A DNA stretch of 64,000 nucleotides, taken from assembly GCF_000615945.1 (NCBI RefSeq), contig NZ_BAMO01000015.1, positions 1 to 64,000 on the forward strand, in the 5' to 3' direction. The translations under genes were made by a program, and so were the position numbers. Below the pieces are notes generated by a model. That model did no database searches, was not told the origin of the DNA, and saw only the letters and a program-made list of their open reading frames with translations. Source of the stretch: Caldalkalibacillus mannanilyticus JCM 10596. GTDB taxonomy: Bacteria > Bacillota > Bacilli > Caldalkalibacillales > JCM-10596. Positions 11,193-19,946 of this stretch are shown here, piece after piece (the first letter of the stretch is position 1; every line of letters begins with the position of its first letter).

Positions 11193-11222
11193 ATTATATT
11201 ACATTTTTTTCAAAAAAGTCAA
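11193..11222 (-). promoter_or_regulatory. Sigma-A promoter of the esterase gene
   Basis: On the minus strand TTGACT (11222-11217), an 18-base spacer and TATAAT (11198-11193). The implied leader is about 155 bases and contains an imperfect hairpin (GC-TACGG/CTGTA-GC around 11098-11118). Confidence 0.7.
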
Positions 11223-11270
11223 TCTATTTATGTTAATAAATAGCAAATTTAAAAGTTAGATAATAGTCAA

Positions 11271-11330
11271 AAAAAAAATAAAAATAAAAGACCTGTTCTA
11301 AGTACCTCCTAGTTACTTAGAAACAAGTCT
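11271..11330 (-). terminator. Rho-independent terminator after speD
   Basis: Imperfect long stem with arms AGACTTGTTTCTAAGTA and TACTTAGAACAGGTCT on the minus strand, followed by a T-rich run. It lies 31 bases past the speD stop. Confidence 0.8.
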
Positions 11331-11360
11331 TGCTTGATACATGTAAGGACTCAATCCCTA

Positions 11361-12182
11361 TCACTGTATAAATCCATGATTCATGTTTTTGCCATAGAAA
11401 ATCTCATCCATCTCAGACTTAACTCTTGCCGCGATATCTTCTATCTCCTCAGCTTCCAGCTTTTCTTTGGTATATCCAAACAAGTAGTTGTTCAGATCAA
11501 ATTCTTTTAATTTACACTTTGTATGAAAAATATTTTCCTGATAAATATTCACATCAATCATGTCATACACATTTTTTATGTCATCAGGAATATAATTTTG
11601 TATGGAGCTTATCTCATGATCAATGAATAGTTTATGCCCATTAATATCTCTGGTAAAGCCTCTGACCCGATAATCAATCGTGATTATATCCGTATCGAAG
11701 GAGCGAATAAGATAGTTTAGAGCTTTAAGAGGGGATATCTCACCGCAGGTTGAAACATCTATATCCGCTCTAAAAGTACTAATCCCCTCATCAGGGTGGT
11801 ACTCTGGATATGTATGAACCGTAATATGACTTTTATCTAATTGCAGCACTACATTGTCTGGCAGAGGTCCCGGTGACTCTTCAAAGGATTCGGTCGGCAC
11901 TTCTACAACAGGGCCTTCGGATACCAATAAAGTTACGCTAGCACCCTGTGGTACATAATCTTGTTTTGCCACATTTAATACATGGGCACCGATAATTTCT
12001 GACACTGCCTTGAGGATATTCGTTAACCTCTCCGCATTATATTGTTCATCAATATATTGGATATATGCTTCTCTCTCATCCCTCGTTTTTGTATAACAAA
12101 TATCATACATATTAAAGCTTAATGATTTAGTTAAATTATTAAATCCATGTAAGGTAACACGCTGTTCTGGAGTTAGTTTCAT
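11361..12182 (-). CDS. speD: S-adenosylmethionine decarboxylase proenzyme, E. coli type
   Basis: A 273-residue AdoMet decarboxylase, which makes the aminopropyl donor for spermidine synthesis. The length and the [11 protein letters not shown] motif fit the long E. coli-type class rather than the roughly 125-residue form of B. subtilis. In this family the proenzyme cuts itself ahead of the serine of this motif (here Ser118) to form the pyruvoyl cofactor, and the residues are intact. GGGAGGAAGT lies 5 bases ahead of the ATG. No spermidine synthase (speE) gene is adjacent. It is monocistronic with a strong terminator. Confidence 0.9.
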   Translation of the reverse strand: MKLTPEQRVTLHGFNNLTKSLSFNMYDICYTKTRDEREAYIQYIDEQYNAERLTNILKAVSEIIGAHVLNVAKQDYVPQGASVTLLVSEGPVVEVPTESFEESPGPLPDNVVLQLDKSHITVHTYPEYHPDEGISTFRADIDVSTCGEISPLKALNYLIRSFDTDIITIDYRVRGFTRDINGHKLFIDHEISSIQNYIPDDIKNVYDMIDVNIYQENIFHTKCKLKEFDLNNYLFGYTKEKLEAEEIEDIAARVKSEMDEIFYGKNMNHGFIQ

Positions 12183-12273
12183 CGTTACTTCCTCCCTATT
12201 TTTATTCTATTCAATTTCTTAACACCTATTTTTGGGGTCTACTCCTAGGGTGTCCATTTCTGTGCTAAAAACA

Positions 12274-12304
12274 CAAAAAACAGTCTTGTTCTTCACAAGA
12301 CTGT
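12274..12304 (-). terminator. Rho-independent terminator after the HemD-like gene
   Basis: Perfect ten-base stem ACAGTCTTGT/ACAAGACTGT with a 5-base loop and a T run on the minus strand. Confidence 0.85.
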
Positions 12305-12330
12305 CTGACACATGGAACATAGCTGGATTA

Positions 12331-13137
12331 TTATTCTCCATAATAGCGAGATAATTCCATAATCATAGCGCCCATTCTTTCGTTTTGAGGAGCTAACCAA
12401 CGCTCGACTCCTTCTTCCGTTAACGCCTCAGCCGTCACCTTTCCTACTGCAACTGCTAGTACCTTCTCTTTGAAGGAAGAGATCACTTCCTCTAGGCAAT
12501 GTTGCTCTTTTGCATAAGAAAACAAGGAACGCACTTGAATCGCAGTGGTAAAGCATACTGCATCTACTTCATGACTAATGATTTCTGTGCATAGTTTTTG
12601 AACCGTCTCTTTTTCAGGTGGGATGTGTTGGTATGGTAAGATATGAAGCACTTCAGCCCCTCTCTTTTCTAGAAATTGAGTAAGAGTGGGGGCTGTTTCC
12701 CCATGAAGCTGAACCATCACTTTTTGATTCGTAAAATCAACTTCTTCCAACGCTCTTGTTAATCCACGCGTCGTCCCATCTTCATCAACAGCTAAAGGTG
12801 TTACCCCTATTTTTTTTAGAGCAGCAACCGTCTTATAGCCCCTTGATGCTACCTTTGATTTTTTGATTACGTCTAAAAAATCATGTTCCAGCTCTAATTT
12901 TTGTGCAATTGTCACTAACGTTTCTGTCCCTATACCCGTTGTGAAAATCGACCAATCTGCTCCTTCTCGAATATAGTGCCTAAGAGAAGGCTCTACTTCT
13001 GCCTCAGCTAAAAACACCGTTCCTTGAAGAGAACGAATGAGGGGCATCCCCCCTTGTTTTTCAATCAATGTACACATTTCCTCTGTTTTACGTGAAGCGG
13101 TGATAACGATTCGCTTTCCACTAAGCCCTTTTGACAT
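12331..13137 (-). CDS. Uroporphyrinogen-III synthase-like (HemD domain) protein
   Basis: A 268-residue cytoplasmic protein with the two-lobed HemD layout: an N-terminal lobe start GKRIVITASRKTEEM, a central SRGYKTVAALKKIG and a C-terminal DAVCFTTAIQVRSLF and AVAVGKVTAEAL. Known family reaction: ring closure of hydroxymethylbilane to uroporphyrinogen III. The gene stands alone here, not in a hemAXCDBL cluster, so it may be a second HemD-type protein of the sort that sits near nitrate/siroheme genes; that role is inference. GAGGAAG lies just ahead of the ATG. Followed by its own terminator. Confidence 0.75.
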   Translation of the reverse strand: MSKGLSGKRIVITASRKTEEMCTLIEKQGGMPLIRSLQGTVFLAEAEVEPSLRHYIREGADWSIFTTGIGTETLVTIAQKLELEHDFLDVIKKSKVASRGYKTVAALKKIGVTPLAVDEDGTTRGLTRALEEVDFTNQKVMVQLHGETAPTLTQFLEKRGAEVLHILPYQHIPPEKETVQKLCTEIISHEVDAVCFTTAIQVRSLFSYAKEQHCLEEVISSFKEKVLAVAVGKVTAEALTEEGVERWLAPQNERMGAMIMELSRYYGE

Positions 13138-13168
13138 TCCTCTTCCTCATTTCTTCAACGTATTTATC

Positions 13169-13219
13169 TTCTAACCGCCAGGTGGAGTAAAGACTCCAGC
13201 TGATGGCAGTCTACTTATA
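13169..13219 (+). repeat. Dispersed hairpin repeat, copy 1
   Basis: Begins TTCTAACC, then CAGGTGGAGT-AAAG-ACTCCAGCTG forming a hairpin, and ends AGTCTACTTATAT. Lies between the HxlR and HemD-like genes. Related copies are at 19791, 28340, 41497 and 52917. Confidence 0.8.
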
Positions 13220-13235
13220 TGTAGCCTTTATCATA

Positions 13236-13604
13236 CTATGATCCACTCTCACCTTCAACAATCTTCCGGTACTCTTCACCCCAAGCACGCATTTGAAAAA
13301 TGATCGGTTCTAATGTCCTGCCAAACTCCGTAATGGAATATTCCACCTTAGGCGGAACTTGTTTGTATACTTCTCTATGGATGATTTTATCATTTTCCAG
13401 CTCACGCAATTGAAGAGTCAGCATTCTCTGAGTAATTCCTGGCATGAGTCTGCGGAACTCGTTAAACCGCATTGTCCCGTTTAACAAATGAAATAAAATA
13501 ATCCCCTTCCACTTTCCTCCTATTACATCTAGCGTCGCCTCTACGGGGCATGAATATTGCAATTCTTCCCCACATAAGCCGTAACCACTTTTACGGTTTC
13601 TCAT
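13236..13604 (-). CDS. HxlR-family transcriptional regulator
   Basis: A 122-residue winged-helix regulator. The family pattern is clear: CPVEATLDVIGGKWKGIILF at residues 18-37, RFNEFRRLMPGITQRMLTLQL (recognition region) and VEYSITEFGRTLEP. Cys18 sits at the position used for aldehyde/redox sensing in some HxlR proteins. GGGAGGGG lies 6 bases before the ATG. It is divergent from the dehydrogenase gene at 13737 with 132 bases between, the usual arrangement for a regulator and its redox-enzyme target, so control of that gene is likely but inferred. Confidence 0.85.
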   Translation of the reverse strand: MRNRKSGYGLCGEELQYSCPVEATLDVIGGKWKGIILFHLLNGTMRFNEFRRLMPGITQRMLTLQLRELENDKIIHREVYKQVPPKVEYSITEFGRTLEPIIFQMRAWGEEYRKIVEGESGS

Positions 13605-13736
13605 GTCATTCCCCTCCCAATAGTATACAAATTGATACTATATTACATTTATGTGCGTACTTTTATTAAACATTATAAGCCTATAGAATAAATTTACAAG
13701 CAAGTTATATTCAATTTTCTAAGGAGAGGATTAAAA

Positions 13737-14775
13737 ATGAAAGAAACCATGAGAGAAACGATGAAAGCAGTAGGTCTATACAAATATTTACCGATTGATC
13801 AGCCAGAAAGCTTACTTGATCTGGAGATTCCAAAGCCAAAAGCAAAGGGAAAAGATCTTCTAGTTAGAGTCAAGGCGATTTCAGTCAATCCAGTTGATAC
13901 AAAAGTTCGCTCACCAAAGGAAGCGATCGAAGAAACGCCAAAAATTCTTGGCTGGGATGTTGCTGGGATCGTCGAAGAAGTGGGAGAAGAAGTTTCTCTC
14001 TTTCAAGTAGGAGATGAAGTTTTTTATGCTGGCGCTATTGACCGCAAGGTGGAAATAGTGAGTACCATCTTGTTGATGAAAGAATTGTTGGAAAGAAGCC
14101 TGCTTCATTAGATTTTGCAGAAGCTGCTGCCCTTCCACTAACAGCTATCACGGCTTGGGAGGCATTATTTGACCGCCTATCCCTTCCTCTTGATAAGGAA
14201 CTAAATCAAGGGAAGTCAATCCTTATTATCGGTGCTGCCGGAGGAGTAGGTCTATAGCTACTCAATTAGCCAAGTATGCCGGTTTAACCGTAGTGGGCAC
14301 AGCGTCACGCGCCGAAACGATTGACTGGGTCAAATCAAATGGGGCTGATTATGTCATTAATCATTACCATCCTTTTACATCTCAGCTTTCAGAATTAGGT
14401 CTTGATCAAATCGACGCTATTTTATGTCTAAATTCCACCGATCAACATTGGGAAAACATGGCAGATGCCATTAAGCCTCAAGGGAAAATCAGCTCCATTG
14501 TGGAGACTGAAAAGCCTGTAAACTTGCGATTATTATTTAGTAAAAGTGTGTCTTTCACTTGGGAAATGATGTTTACTCGATCTTTATTCCAAACGCAGGA
14601 TATGTTGAAGCAGCATCACCTTCTTCAAAACATAAGCACTCTCGTGGATCAAGGGATCATTCAAACGACCTTAACGAAACGTATTGAGAAGATTAATGCC
14701 AAGAACGTAAAGGAAGCACACCAAATTCTCGAAAGTGGAAAAATGATGGGCAAAGTCGTTCTTGAAAATTTTTAA
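13737..14775 (+). CDS. Zinc-type alcohol dehydrogenase-like/quinone-oxidoreductase family protein (two frameshifts)
   Basis: Medium-chain dehydrogenase/reductase. The N-terminal GroES-like domain ([28 protein letters not shown]) is followed by a Rossmann domain with GAAGGVG and [23 protein letters not shown], so NAD(P)H binding is expected; zinc ligands are not evident. The frame breaks twice. One base is missing at about 14046 (correct reading after GAIDR continues [15 protein letters not shown]) and one at about 14251 (correct reading [14 protein letters not shown]). With both corrected the protein has 346 residues, normal for the family. AAGGAGAGG precedes ATG 13737 by 7 bases. Two losses in one gene could mean decay, but both lie in short homopolymers as in other genes of the window. 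Confidence 0.8.
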
Positions 14776-14865
14776 TCTGCGGATGTCCCCACAAATTGCC
14801 TTACTGATCCCTTCTTTTTAAGAAATACTAAGAGTGAAAAAAGATATTCTTAAGGAGGAAATGAT

Positions 14866-15558
14866 ATGTCATTAGAATGGTTTGACCGAGTTTGTGGGGA
14901 ACTTCAAGATTATTTAGAATCGATATGTGAAAAATATGACGAAATCGGTCATATCTCCATTAACAGGGCCTCTAAGCATCCAAAAGTTGATTTTTTTGTG
15001 GAAACGGAAGATGAGGAAAGAGAGGTTTTTTGTACTCTTTACTTTGATCCATATAATGAAGAATTTTATATGGAGGAATTTGATCTGGTTCTTGAACAAA
15101 CCTCTAGAACACTCCTCCCAGACATGGAAGATATTATAGATGCTGTTCACGAAACATTCCACGACTTTATGAACGATGTAAATGAAGAAGATGATTATAT
15201 TTTATTTGAGGACGAAGATGGGGATGAAGATTATATTTTAATTGAAGAGGACGATGAGGAAACATATGCCTTAGAGGAAACGGACGATGAATATGGTGAA
15301 CAAGAAATTCGTGTAGAGTGGACAACACCTGAGGTCACTGCTTTTGAAATTGAAGGAGAAGCAGAAATTGCTTACCAATTTGGAATCGTTCAAGAAACAG
15401 GTGATGGTGTCTTAAGACGAGTGAATCGAATGATCACAGATCGAAATGTCATGATGGAAGAAGAAACCAACTTTTTCTTCAATCGAGAAGAAGCAGGTAC
15501 CATCGTTGATCTTATTGAGGACAATATGGATTTGATGGATGAACTCCATCACCATTAA
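14866..15558 (+). CDS. Acidic protein of unknown function
   Basis: A 230-residue soluble protein that I do not recognise. Residues 1-105 look folded (SLEWFDRVCGELQDYLES, VDFFVETEDEEREVFCTLYFDP), residues 105-150 are an almost unbroken Asp/Glu tract with repeated DYIL(F/I)E(D/E)E(D) units, and the last 80 residues form a second mixed domain ending in DELHHH. There is no signal peptide or membrane segment. AAGGAGG precedes the ATG by 8 bases, and a strong terminator follows. It sits between the dehydrogenase and qox; nothing in the context points to a role. Confidence 0.75.
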   Translation: MSLEWFDRVCGELQDYLESICEKYDEIGHISINRASKHPKVDFFVETEDEEREVFCTLYFDPYNEEFYMEEFDLVLEQTSRTLLPDMEDIIDAVHETFHDFMNDVNEEDDYILFEDEDGDEDYILIEEDDEETYALEETDDEYGEQEIRVEWTTPEVTAFEIEGEAEIAYQFGIVQETGDGVLRRVNRMITDRNVMMEEETNFFFNREEAGTIVDLIEDNMDLMDELHHH

Positions 15559-15614
15559 ACCAATTTATATAGTTTGGATAAAATAGCTTGGCTCAATCTT
15601 TATCCATTTTATAC

Positions 15615-15655
15615 AAGAAAGTCCTTTATTTACTGATAATAAAGGACTTTCTTTG
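15615..15655 (+). terminator. Rho-independent terminator after the acidic protein gene
   Basis: Stem of about 15 bases, AAGAAAGTCCTTTATT/AATAAAGGACTTTCTT, with a 7-base loop, then TTTG. It isolates the qox operon from upstream transcription. The rest of 15656-15863 is the qox promoter region. Confidence 0.85.
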
Positions 15656-15787
15656 TCATATATTTCCTTACTATTTTTGTCACCGCTTATTCAATTTTCC
15701 GACACCGCTTTTTCAACCTTTCTATGATACCATCAATTTATAGTTGAAGATGTGATCTTGTTCACTATCTTGTTTTTTTTATCTAGA

Positions 15788-15805
15788 TTGTGAACATATG
15801 AACAA
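15788..15805 (+). promoter_or_regulatory. Rex-like operator upstream of qoxA
   Basis: TTGTGAACATATGAACAA is an 18-base near-palindrome close to the Rex (NADH/NAD sensor) consensus TTGTGAA-N4-TTCACAA. It lies 58 bases upstream of the qoxA start. A related partial palindrome GTGATCTTGTTCAC is at about 15752-15765. Rex control of this operon is inference. Confidence 0.4.
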
Positions 15806-15863
15806 AGTGTGAAAGTTGAGCTCACTTTCCCTCTTTTTTTTCTACAGAAGGAGTTGATACTTA

Positions 15864-16901
15864 ATGAAAATGAAAAAAATGGTGGTTTCATTGGCAAGCT
15901 TATTGTTTATTTTTCTGCTTTCAGGTTGTCAGAACAATATGGTTGTCTTCAACCCTCAAGGACCTGTAGCCCAAAACATTCTTGATCTCATTAACTGGTC
16001 ACTCATTTGGATGCTGCTTGTCGTTGTTGTGGTATTTGCATTATTTGCTTATATTGTGTGGAAATATAGAGAAAAACCCGAAAATAAAGATTACGAGCCA
16101 CCTGAAGAACACGGCAGTGTCTTTTTAGAGATTCTATGGACGGGAATTCCAATTCTCATTGTCATTGCTCTAACGATTCCCACAGTAAAAACGTTATATG
16201 AATTAGAGGAAATTCCAAAAGGGTATGAGGATGTCAAGCCAGTCACTATCCACGTCACCTCTGCCGATTGGAAATGGATCTTCAGTTATCCTGAAGAGGG
16301 AATTGAAACTGTCAATTATGTTAATATTCCTATTGGCACACCTATTGATTTCAAATTAACATCAGCAACGACAATGCAATCCTTTTGGGTTCCGGCTTTA
16401 GGAGGACAAAAGTACACAATGGCAAAAATGGAAACTCAAATGTATCTCATCGCTGATTACCCTGGTTCATATGAAGGAAGAAACACAAACTTCAATGGGC
16501 GTGGATATGCTGACATGCAATTTGAAGTGCTTGCTCTAAGTCCAAAGGATTACGAGAAATGGGTCAACGAGGTACAGGAATCAGCTCCTAAGCTGACCGA
16601 AGAAAAGTATGAAGAAATACTGAAACCTACTCACCTGGGTCGACTTACTTTTTCTAATACGCATTTAGAATGGGTCAATCATGCTGAACTTTATTCTCCT
16701 ACCTATACTCATCCTGAACTATATCGAGGACATGGATACCAAGGAAGAATCTTCGACAAGCCTGATAACTATCGCAACAAAGAAGAGTGGCTTGAACTTA
16801 TTGAACGACAAAATGAACGACTAAACCAACATAACAATCATGGTCAGCATGAACAAATGAAGAAGGAAAATGCACCTGGAGGTGAGCATAATGGGCATTA
16901 A
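15864..16901 (+). CDS. qoxA: Quinol oxidase aa3-600 subunit II
   Basis: Lipoprotein subunit II of a heme-copper quinol oxidase at the cytoplasmic membrane. The lipobox is LLSGC at residues 18-22, followed by two membrane segments (about 45-68 and 92-112) and an extracytoplasmic cupredoxin domain. The domain has SFWVPALGG and YADMQF, but the cysteines and other ligands of a CuA centre are missing, which separates quinol oxidases from cytochrome c oxidases. A His-rich tail (about 320-345) extends beyond the cupredoxin fold. AAGGAG precedes the ATG by 10 bases. First gene of a four-gene operon. Confidence 0.93.
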   Translation: MKMKKMVVSLASLLFIFLLSGCQNNMVVFNPQGPVAQNILDLINWSLIWMLLVVVVVFALFAYIVWKYREKPENKDYEPPEEHGSVFLEILWTGIPILIVIALTIPTVKTLYELEEIPKGYEDVKPVTIHVTSADWKWIFSYPEEGIETVNYVNIPIGTPIDFKLTSATTMQSFWVPALGGQKYTMAKMETQMYLIADYPGSYEGRNTNFNGRGYADMQFEVLALSPKDYEKWVNEVQESAPKLTEEKYEEILKPTHLGRLTFSNTHLEWVNHAELYSPTYTHPELYRGHGYQGRIFDKPDNYRNKEEWLELIERQNERLNQHNNHGQHEQMKKENAPGGEHNGH

Positions 16902-18867
16902 TTGGAACGAGTTTTTTATTACCGGTGATCCATTAATTCTTGGATCTCAAATTGCCATTGCGCTAACATCGCTTGGTATTATCGCTGGTTTAACCTATTA
17001 TAAAAAATGGAAATGGTTGTGGAGAGAATGGCTCACAACTGTTGATCATAAACGAATTGGAATTATGTATATTATTGCTGCCGTACTCATGTTTTTCCGT
17101 GGAGGCATGGATGGATTATTGATGAAAGTCCAGACCTCTAGACCTGAAATGCAATTTTTAGATGCACAACACTATAATGAAATATTTACAACTCATGGCG
17201 TTATTATGATCTTATTTATGGCCATGCCTTTTCTTATCGGTTTGATGAACGTCATCATTCCTTTACAAATTGGAGCAAGAGATGTCGCTTTTCCTCAATT
17301 AAATGCCTTAAGCTTTTGGCTATTCTTTAGCGGCGCGATGCTTTTCAACATCTCCTTTGTAATCGGAGGATCACCTGATGCAGGATGGACTTCCTACTTC
17401 CCTCTCGCTGGGAAAGAGTATAGTCCAGGTATAGGAAATAATTACTATGCGATCGCCTTGCAGATTGCTGGTATTGGTACACTCATGACGGGGATTAATT
17501 TTATCGTCACTATCTTGAAAATGAGAACAAAAGGCATGACTCTTATGCTAATGCCAATGTTCACTTGGACAACACTGATCACATCTGTGATTATTGTGGC
17601 AGCCTTCCCTATCTTTACAGTAGCTTTAGGTCTTATGACATTTGACCGACTCTTTGGAACACATTTCTTCACCGTTTCTGGTGGGGGATTAGATATGCTC
17701 TGGGCTAACCTCTTCTGGTTATGGGGACACCCTGAAGTGTATATTGTGGCTTTACCTGCTTTTGGAATCTTCTCAGAAGTTATCGCTACGTTTTCTAGAA
17801 AGAACTTATATGGATATAAGTCCATGGTTTACTCTATCCTTGGTATCGCCCTCTTCAGTATGGTTGTCTGGGTGCACCATTTCTATACAATGGGGGCTGG
17901 TCCTGCGGTGAATTCGTTTTTCTCCATTACGACCATGCTCATCGCTGTACCTACTGGGGTTAAGATTTTCAACTGGTTGTTTACGATGCGCAAAGGACAC
18001 ATACGAATGACCACAGCTATGCTTTGGGCACTTGCCTTCATTCCTTGTTTTGTTATTGGTGGGGTGACTGGTGTCATGCTTGCTATGGGAGCGGCAGATT
18101 ATCAGTATCATAATACGCTATTCTTGGTTGCTCACTTCCACTATGTTCTGATTCCTGGTGTCGTTTTTGCCGTCTTTGCAGGTCTGTATTATTGGTGGCC
18201 TAAAATGTTCGGTCACATGTTAAATGAAAAAATCGGTAAGTATCATTTCTGGTTGTTTGTCATCGGCTTCAATCTCACTTTCTTCCCTATGTTTTTCTTA
18301 GGCTTAAGTGGTGCCGTTAGACGCTCCTACACCTTCTCGGTTGAGTCAGGATTTGCTCCATTATTCCTTGTTTCAGCCATTGGGTCCATTATTCTAGCTT
18401 TAGGATTTGCGGCTTTCTGCTATAACATCTATTGGAGCTTACGCTATGCAGATCGAAATATTCCTAGTGACCCATGGGGAGCTAGAACACTTGAATGGTC
18501 TACGGCTACTCCAGTTCAATATTATAACTTTGCCGTTGTACCTGAGGTGAATTCACATGATGCCTTCTGGAACATGAAGAAAAACAACAAAGGATTAAAC
18601 ATCTCAGACAAGGATATTGAAGAAATTCATATGCCTAGCAACTCTGGTCAGCCTTTCATTATGTGCGTTGCCTTTGGTATTGTCGGATTCCTTCTGGTCT
18701 TTGAATGGCATCTAGCAGCAGCTATTGCCTCCCTTAGCATCATAGCTGGATTGATCTATCGTTCATTTGATTATGACGAAGGCTACCATATCCATACTGA
18801 TGAAATTATCGACACAGAACGCTCATGGAGAAATAAAGAGGGAGAGGTGCATTCCTATGGCAAGTAA
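16891..18867 (+). CDS. qoxB: Quinol oxidase aa3-600 subunit I
   Basis: Catalytic heme-copper subunit, 658 residues, with about 14-15 membrane segments; it reduces oxygen to water using quinol and pumps protons. Visible key motifs: GHPEVYI (CuB His and the cross-linked Tyr), VHHFYTMG (two further CuB His) and the heme-binding HFHYVL. The start ATG 16891 has GGAGGTGA 6 bases upstream and overlaps the qoxA stop by 11 bases; an upstream in-frame start at 16870 lacks such a site. Translationally coupled to its neighbours. Confidence 0.95.
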   Translation: MGINWNEFFITGDPLILGSQIAIALTSLGIIAGLTYYKKWKWLWREWLTTVDHKRIGIMYIIAAVLMFFRGGMDGLLMKVQTSRPEMQFLDAQHYNEIFTTHGVIMILFMAMPFLIGLMNVIIPLQIGARDVAFPQLNALSFWLFFSGAMLFNISFVIGGSPDAGWTSYFPLAGKEYSPGIGNNYYAIALQIAGIGTLMTGINFIVTILKMRTKGMTLMLMPMFTWTTLITSVIIVAAFPIFTVALGLMTFDRLFGTHFFTVSGGGLDMLWANLFWLWGHPEVYIVALPAFGIFSEVIATFSRKNLYGYKSMVYSILGIALFSMVVWVHHFYTMGAGPAVNSFFSITTMLIAVPTGVKIFNWLFTMRKGHIRMTTAMLWALAFIPCFVIGGVTGVMLAMGAADYQYHNTLFLVAHFHYVLIPGVVFAVFAGLYYWWPKMFGHMLNEKIGKYHFWLFVIGFNLTFFPMFFLGLSGAVRRSYTFSVESGFAPLFLVSAIGSIILALGFAAFCYNIYWSLRYADRNIPSDPWGARTLEWSTATPVQYYNFAVVPEVNSHDAFWNMKKNNKGLNISDKDIEEIHMPSNSGQPFIMCVAFGIVGFLLVFEWHLAAAIASLSIIAGLIYRSFDYDEGYHIHTDEIIDTERSWRNKEGEVHSYGK

Positions 18868-19462
18868 AGTAGATACATCCTTACCTTTGGAATATCAGAC
18901 GGAACAAAGTCGTTTAAATATTTTCGGATTTTGGATTTTCCTTGGCGCAGAAATTGTATTGTTTGCCACGCTTTTTGGAGTATACGCCGTCTTAGCAGAA
19001 CGTTATGCTGGCGGCCCTACTCATCAAGACATTATCGTCATGAAGGATGTCTTAATTCAAACCGTTCTGCTCTTAACAAGTAGTTTTACATGTGGGATTG
19101 CTATTTTTGAAATGCGTCGAAATAATGTGAAGGGGTTATTAACCTGGTTAATTATTACCTTAGCTCTTGGAGCTGGCTTTCTCTACATGGAAATAAATGA
19201 GTTTATTCATTATGTTCATGAAGGAGCTACGATGCAAACCAGTGCTTTTCTTTCTAGCTTCTTTGTCCTATTAGGGACACATGGTGCTCACGTAGCCCTA
19301 GGAATTGGCTGGGCGATCATCATCATTATGCAGCTGCTCAAAAGAGGATTAACTCCAGTAACCGCTCGTAAAATATTTATTATTGGATTATACTGGCACT
19401 TTCTTGATGTTGTTTGGATTTTTATCTTCACATTTGTTTATTTAAAAGGGATGGTGTTATAA
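18857..19462 (+). CDS. qoxC: Quinol oxidase aa3-600 subunit III
   Basis: A 201-residue, five-segment membrane protein of the cytochrome oxidase subunit III family (FWIFLGAEIVLFATLF, GTHGAHVALGIGW, YWHFLDVVWIFIFTF). The start ATG 18857 (MASKVDTS) has GGAGAGG 9 bases upstream and overlaps the qoxB stop by 11 bases. The open frame extends further 5' inside qoxB, but without a ribosome site. Confidence 0.93.
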   Translation: MASKVDTSLPLEYQTEQSRLNIFGFWIFLGAEIVLFATLFGVYAVLAERYAGGPTHQDIIVMKDVLIQTVLLLTSSFTCGIAIFEMRRNNVKGLLTWLIITLALGAGFLYMEINEFIHYVHEGATMQTSAFLSSFFVLLGTHGAHVALGIGWAIIIIMQLLKRGLTPVTARKIFIIGLYWHFLDVVWIFIFTFVYLKGMVL

Positions 19463-19765
19463 ATGGAGAAAAATACAAATCGTTTTCCAATGAGTCAGGT
19501 TTATGGCTTCTTATTATCCCTTATCCTTACTTTTGCAGCGGCTGGTATAGCGTTAAAAACCTCGTTATCCTTTCATGTGGTCATGTGGATTATAGGTTCC
19601 CTAGCAGTCGTTCAAGCCGCTTTACAGCTCTTTATGTTCATGCATGTTACTGAGGGTGAAGATGGTAAAGCACAGGTTATCAATATTGTGTATGGAGTCT
19701 TTTGCGCTTTGATCATTGTTGTCGGTACGATTTGGGTTATGTCCTTTGGAATGCACAATCATTAA
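19463..19765 (+). CDS. qoxD: Quinol oxidase aa3-600 subunit IV
   Basis: A 100-residue protein with three membrane segments, of the cytochrome o/quinol oxidase subunit IV family (SLAVVQAALQLFMFMHVTEG is the family hallmark). The ATG directly follows the qoxC stop, so translation is coupled. Last gene of qoxABCD; followed by a hairpin repeat and then the operon terminator. Confidence 0.93.
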   Translation: MEKNTNRFPMSQVYGFLLSLILTFAAAGIALKTSLSFHVVMWIIGSLAVVQAALQLFMFMHVTEGEDGKAQVINIVYGVFCALIIVVGTIWVMSFGMHNH

Positions 19766-19790
19766 AATCTCGACAACAAAAAAATTCATC

Positions 19791-19843
19791 AATAAAGTAG
19801 ACTTCCATCAGATGGAGTTTTTACTCCACCTGATGGTTAGAAC
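19791..19843 (-). repeat. Dispersed hairpin repeat, copy 2
   Basis: The most regular copy. Read on the minus strand: GTTCTAACC, then CCATCAGGTGGAGT-AAAA-ACTCCATCTGATGG (14-base stem), then AAGTCTACTTTATT. Lies in the 3' untranslated region of qoxD, ahead of the terminator. Confidence 0.85.
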
Positions 19844-19849
19844 ATGATA

Positions 19850-19900
19850 AAAACCGACCTTGATAAAATGAATTTTTCATCAAAAGGTCGGTTTTTTTTA
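19850..19900 (+). terminator. Rho-independent terminator of qoxABCD
   Basis: Stem AACCGACCTT/AAGGTCGGTT with a 22-base loop, then eight T on the plus strand. Confidence 0.85.
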
Positions 19901-19946
19901 TTTATCTCGTTCCTTGTATTTATACTTTTTTTGCTTTTATCTATGA

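Noticed and set aside
14927-15139. Overlapping frame inside the acidic protein gene
   Set aside because: A shadow of the better supported frame, which has an ideal ribosome site at 14866.
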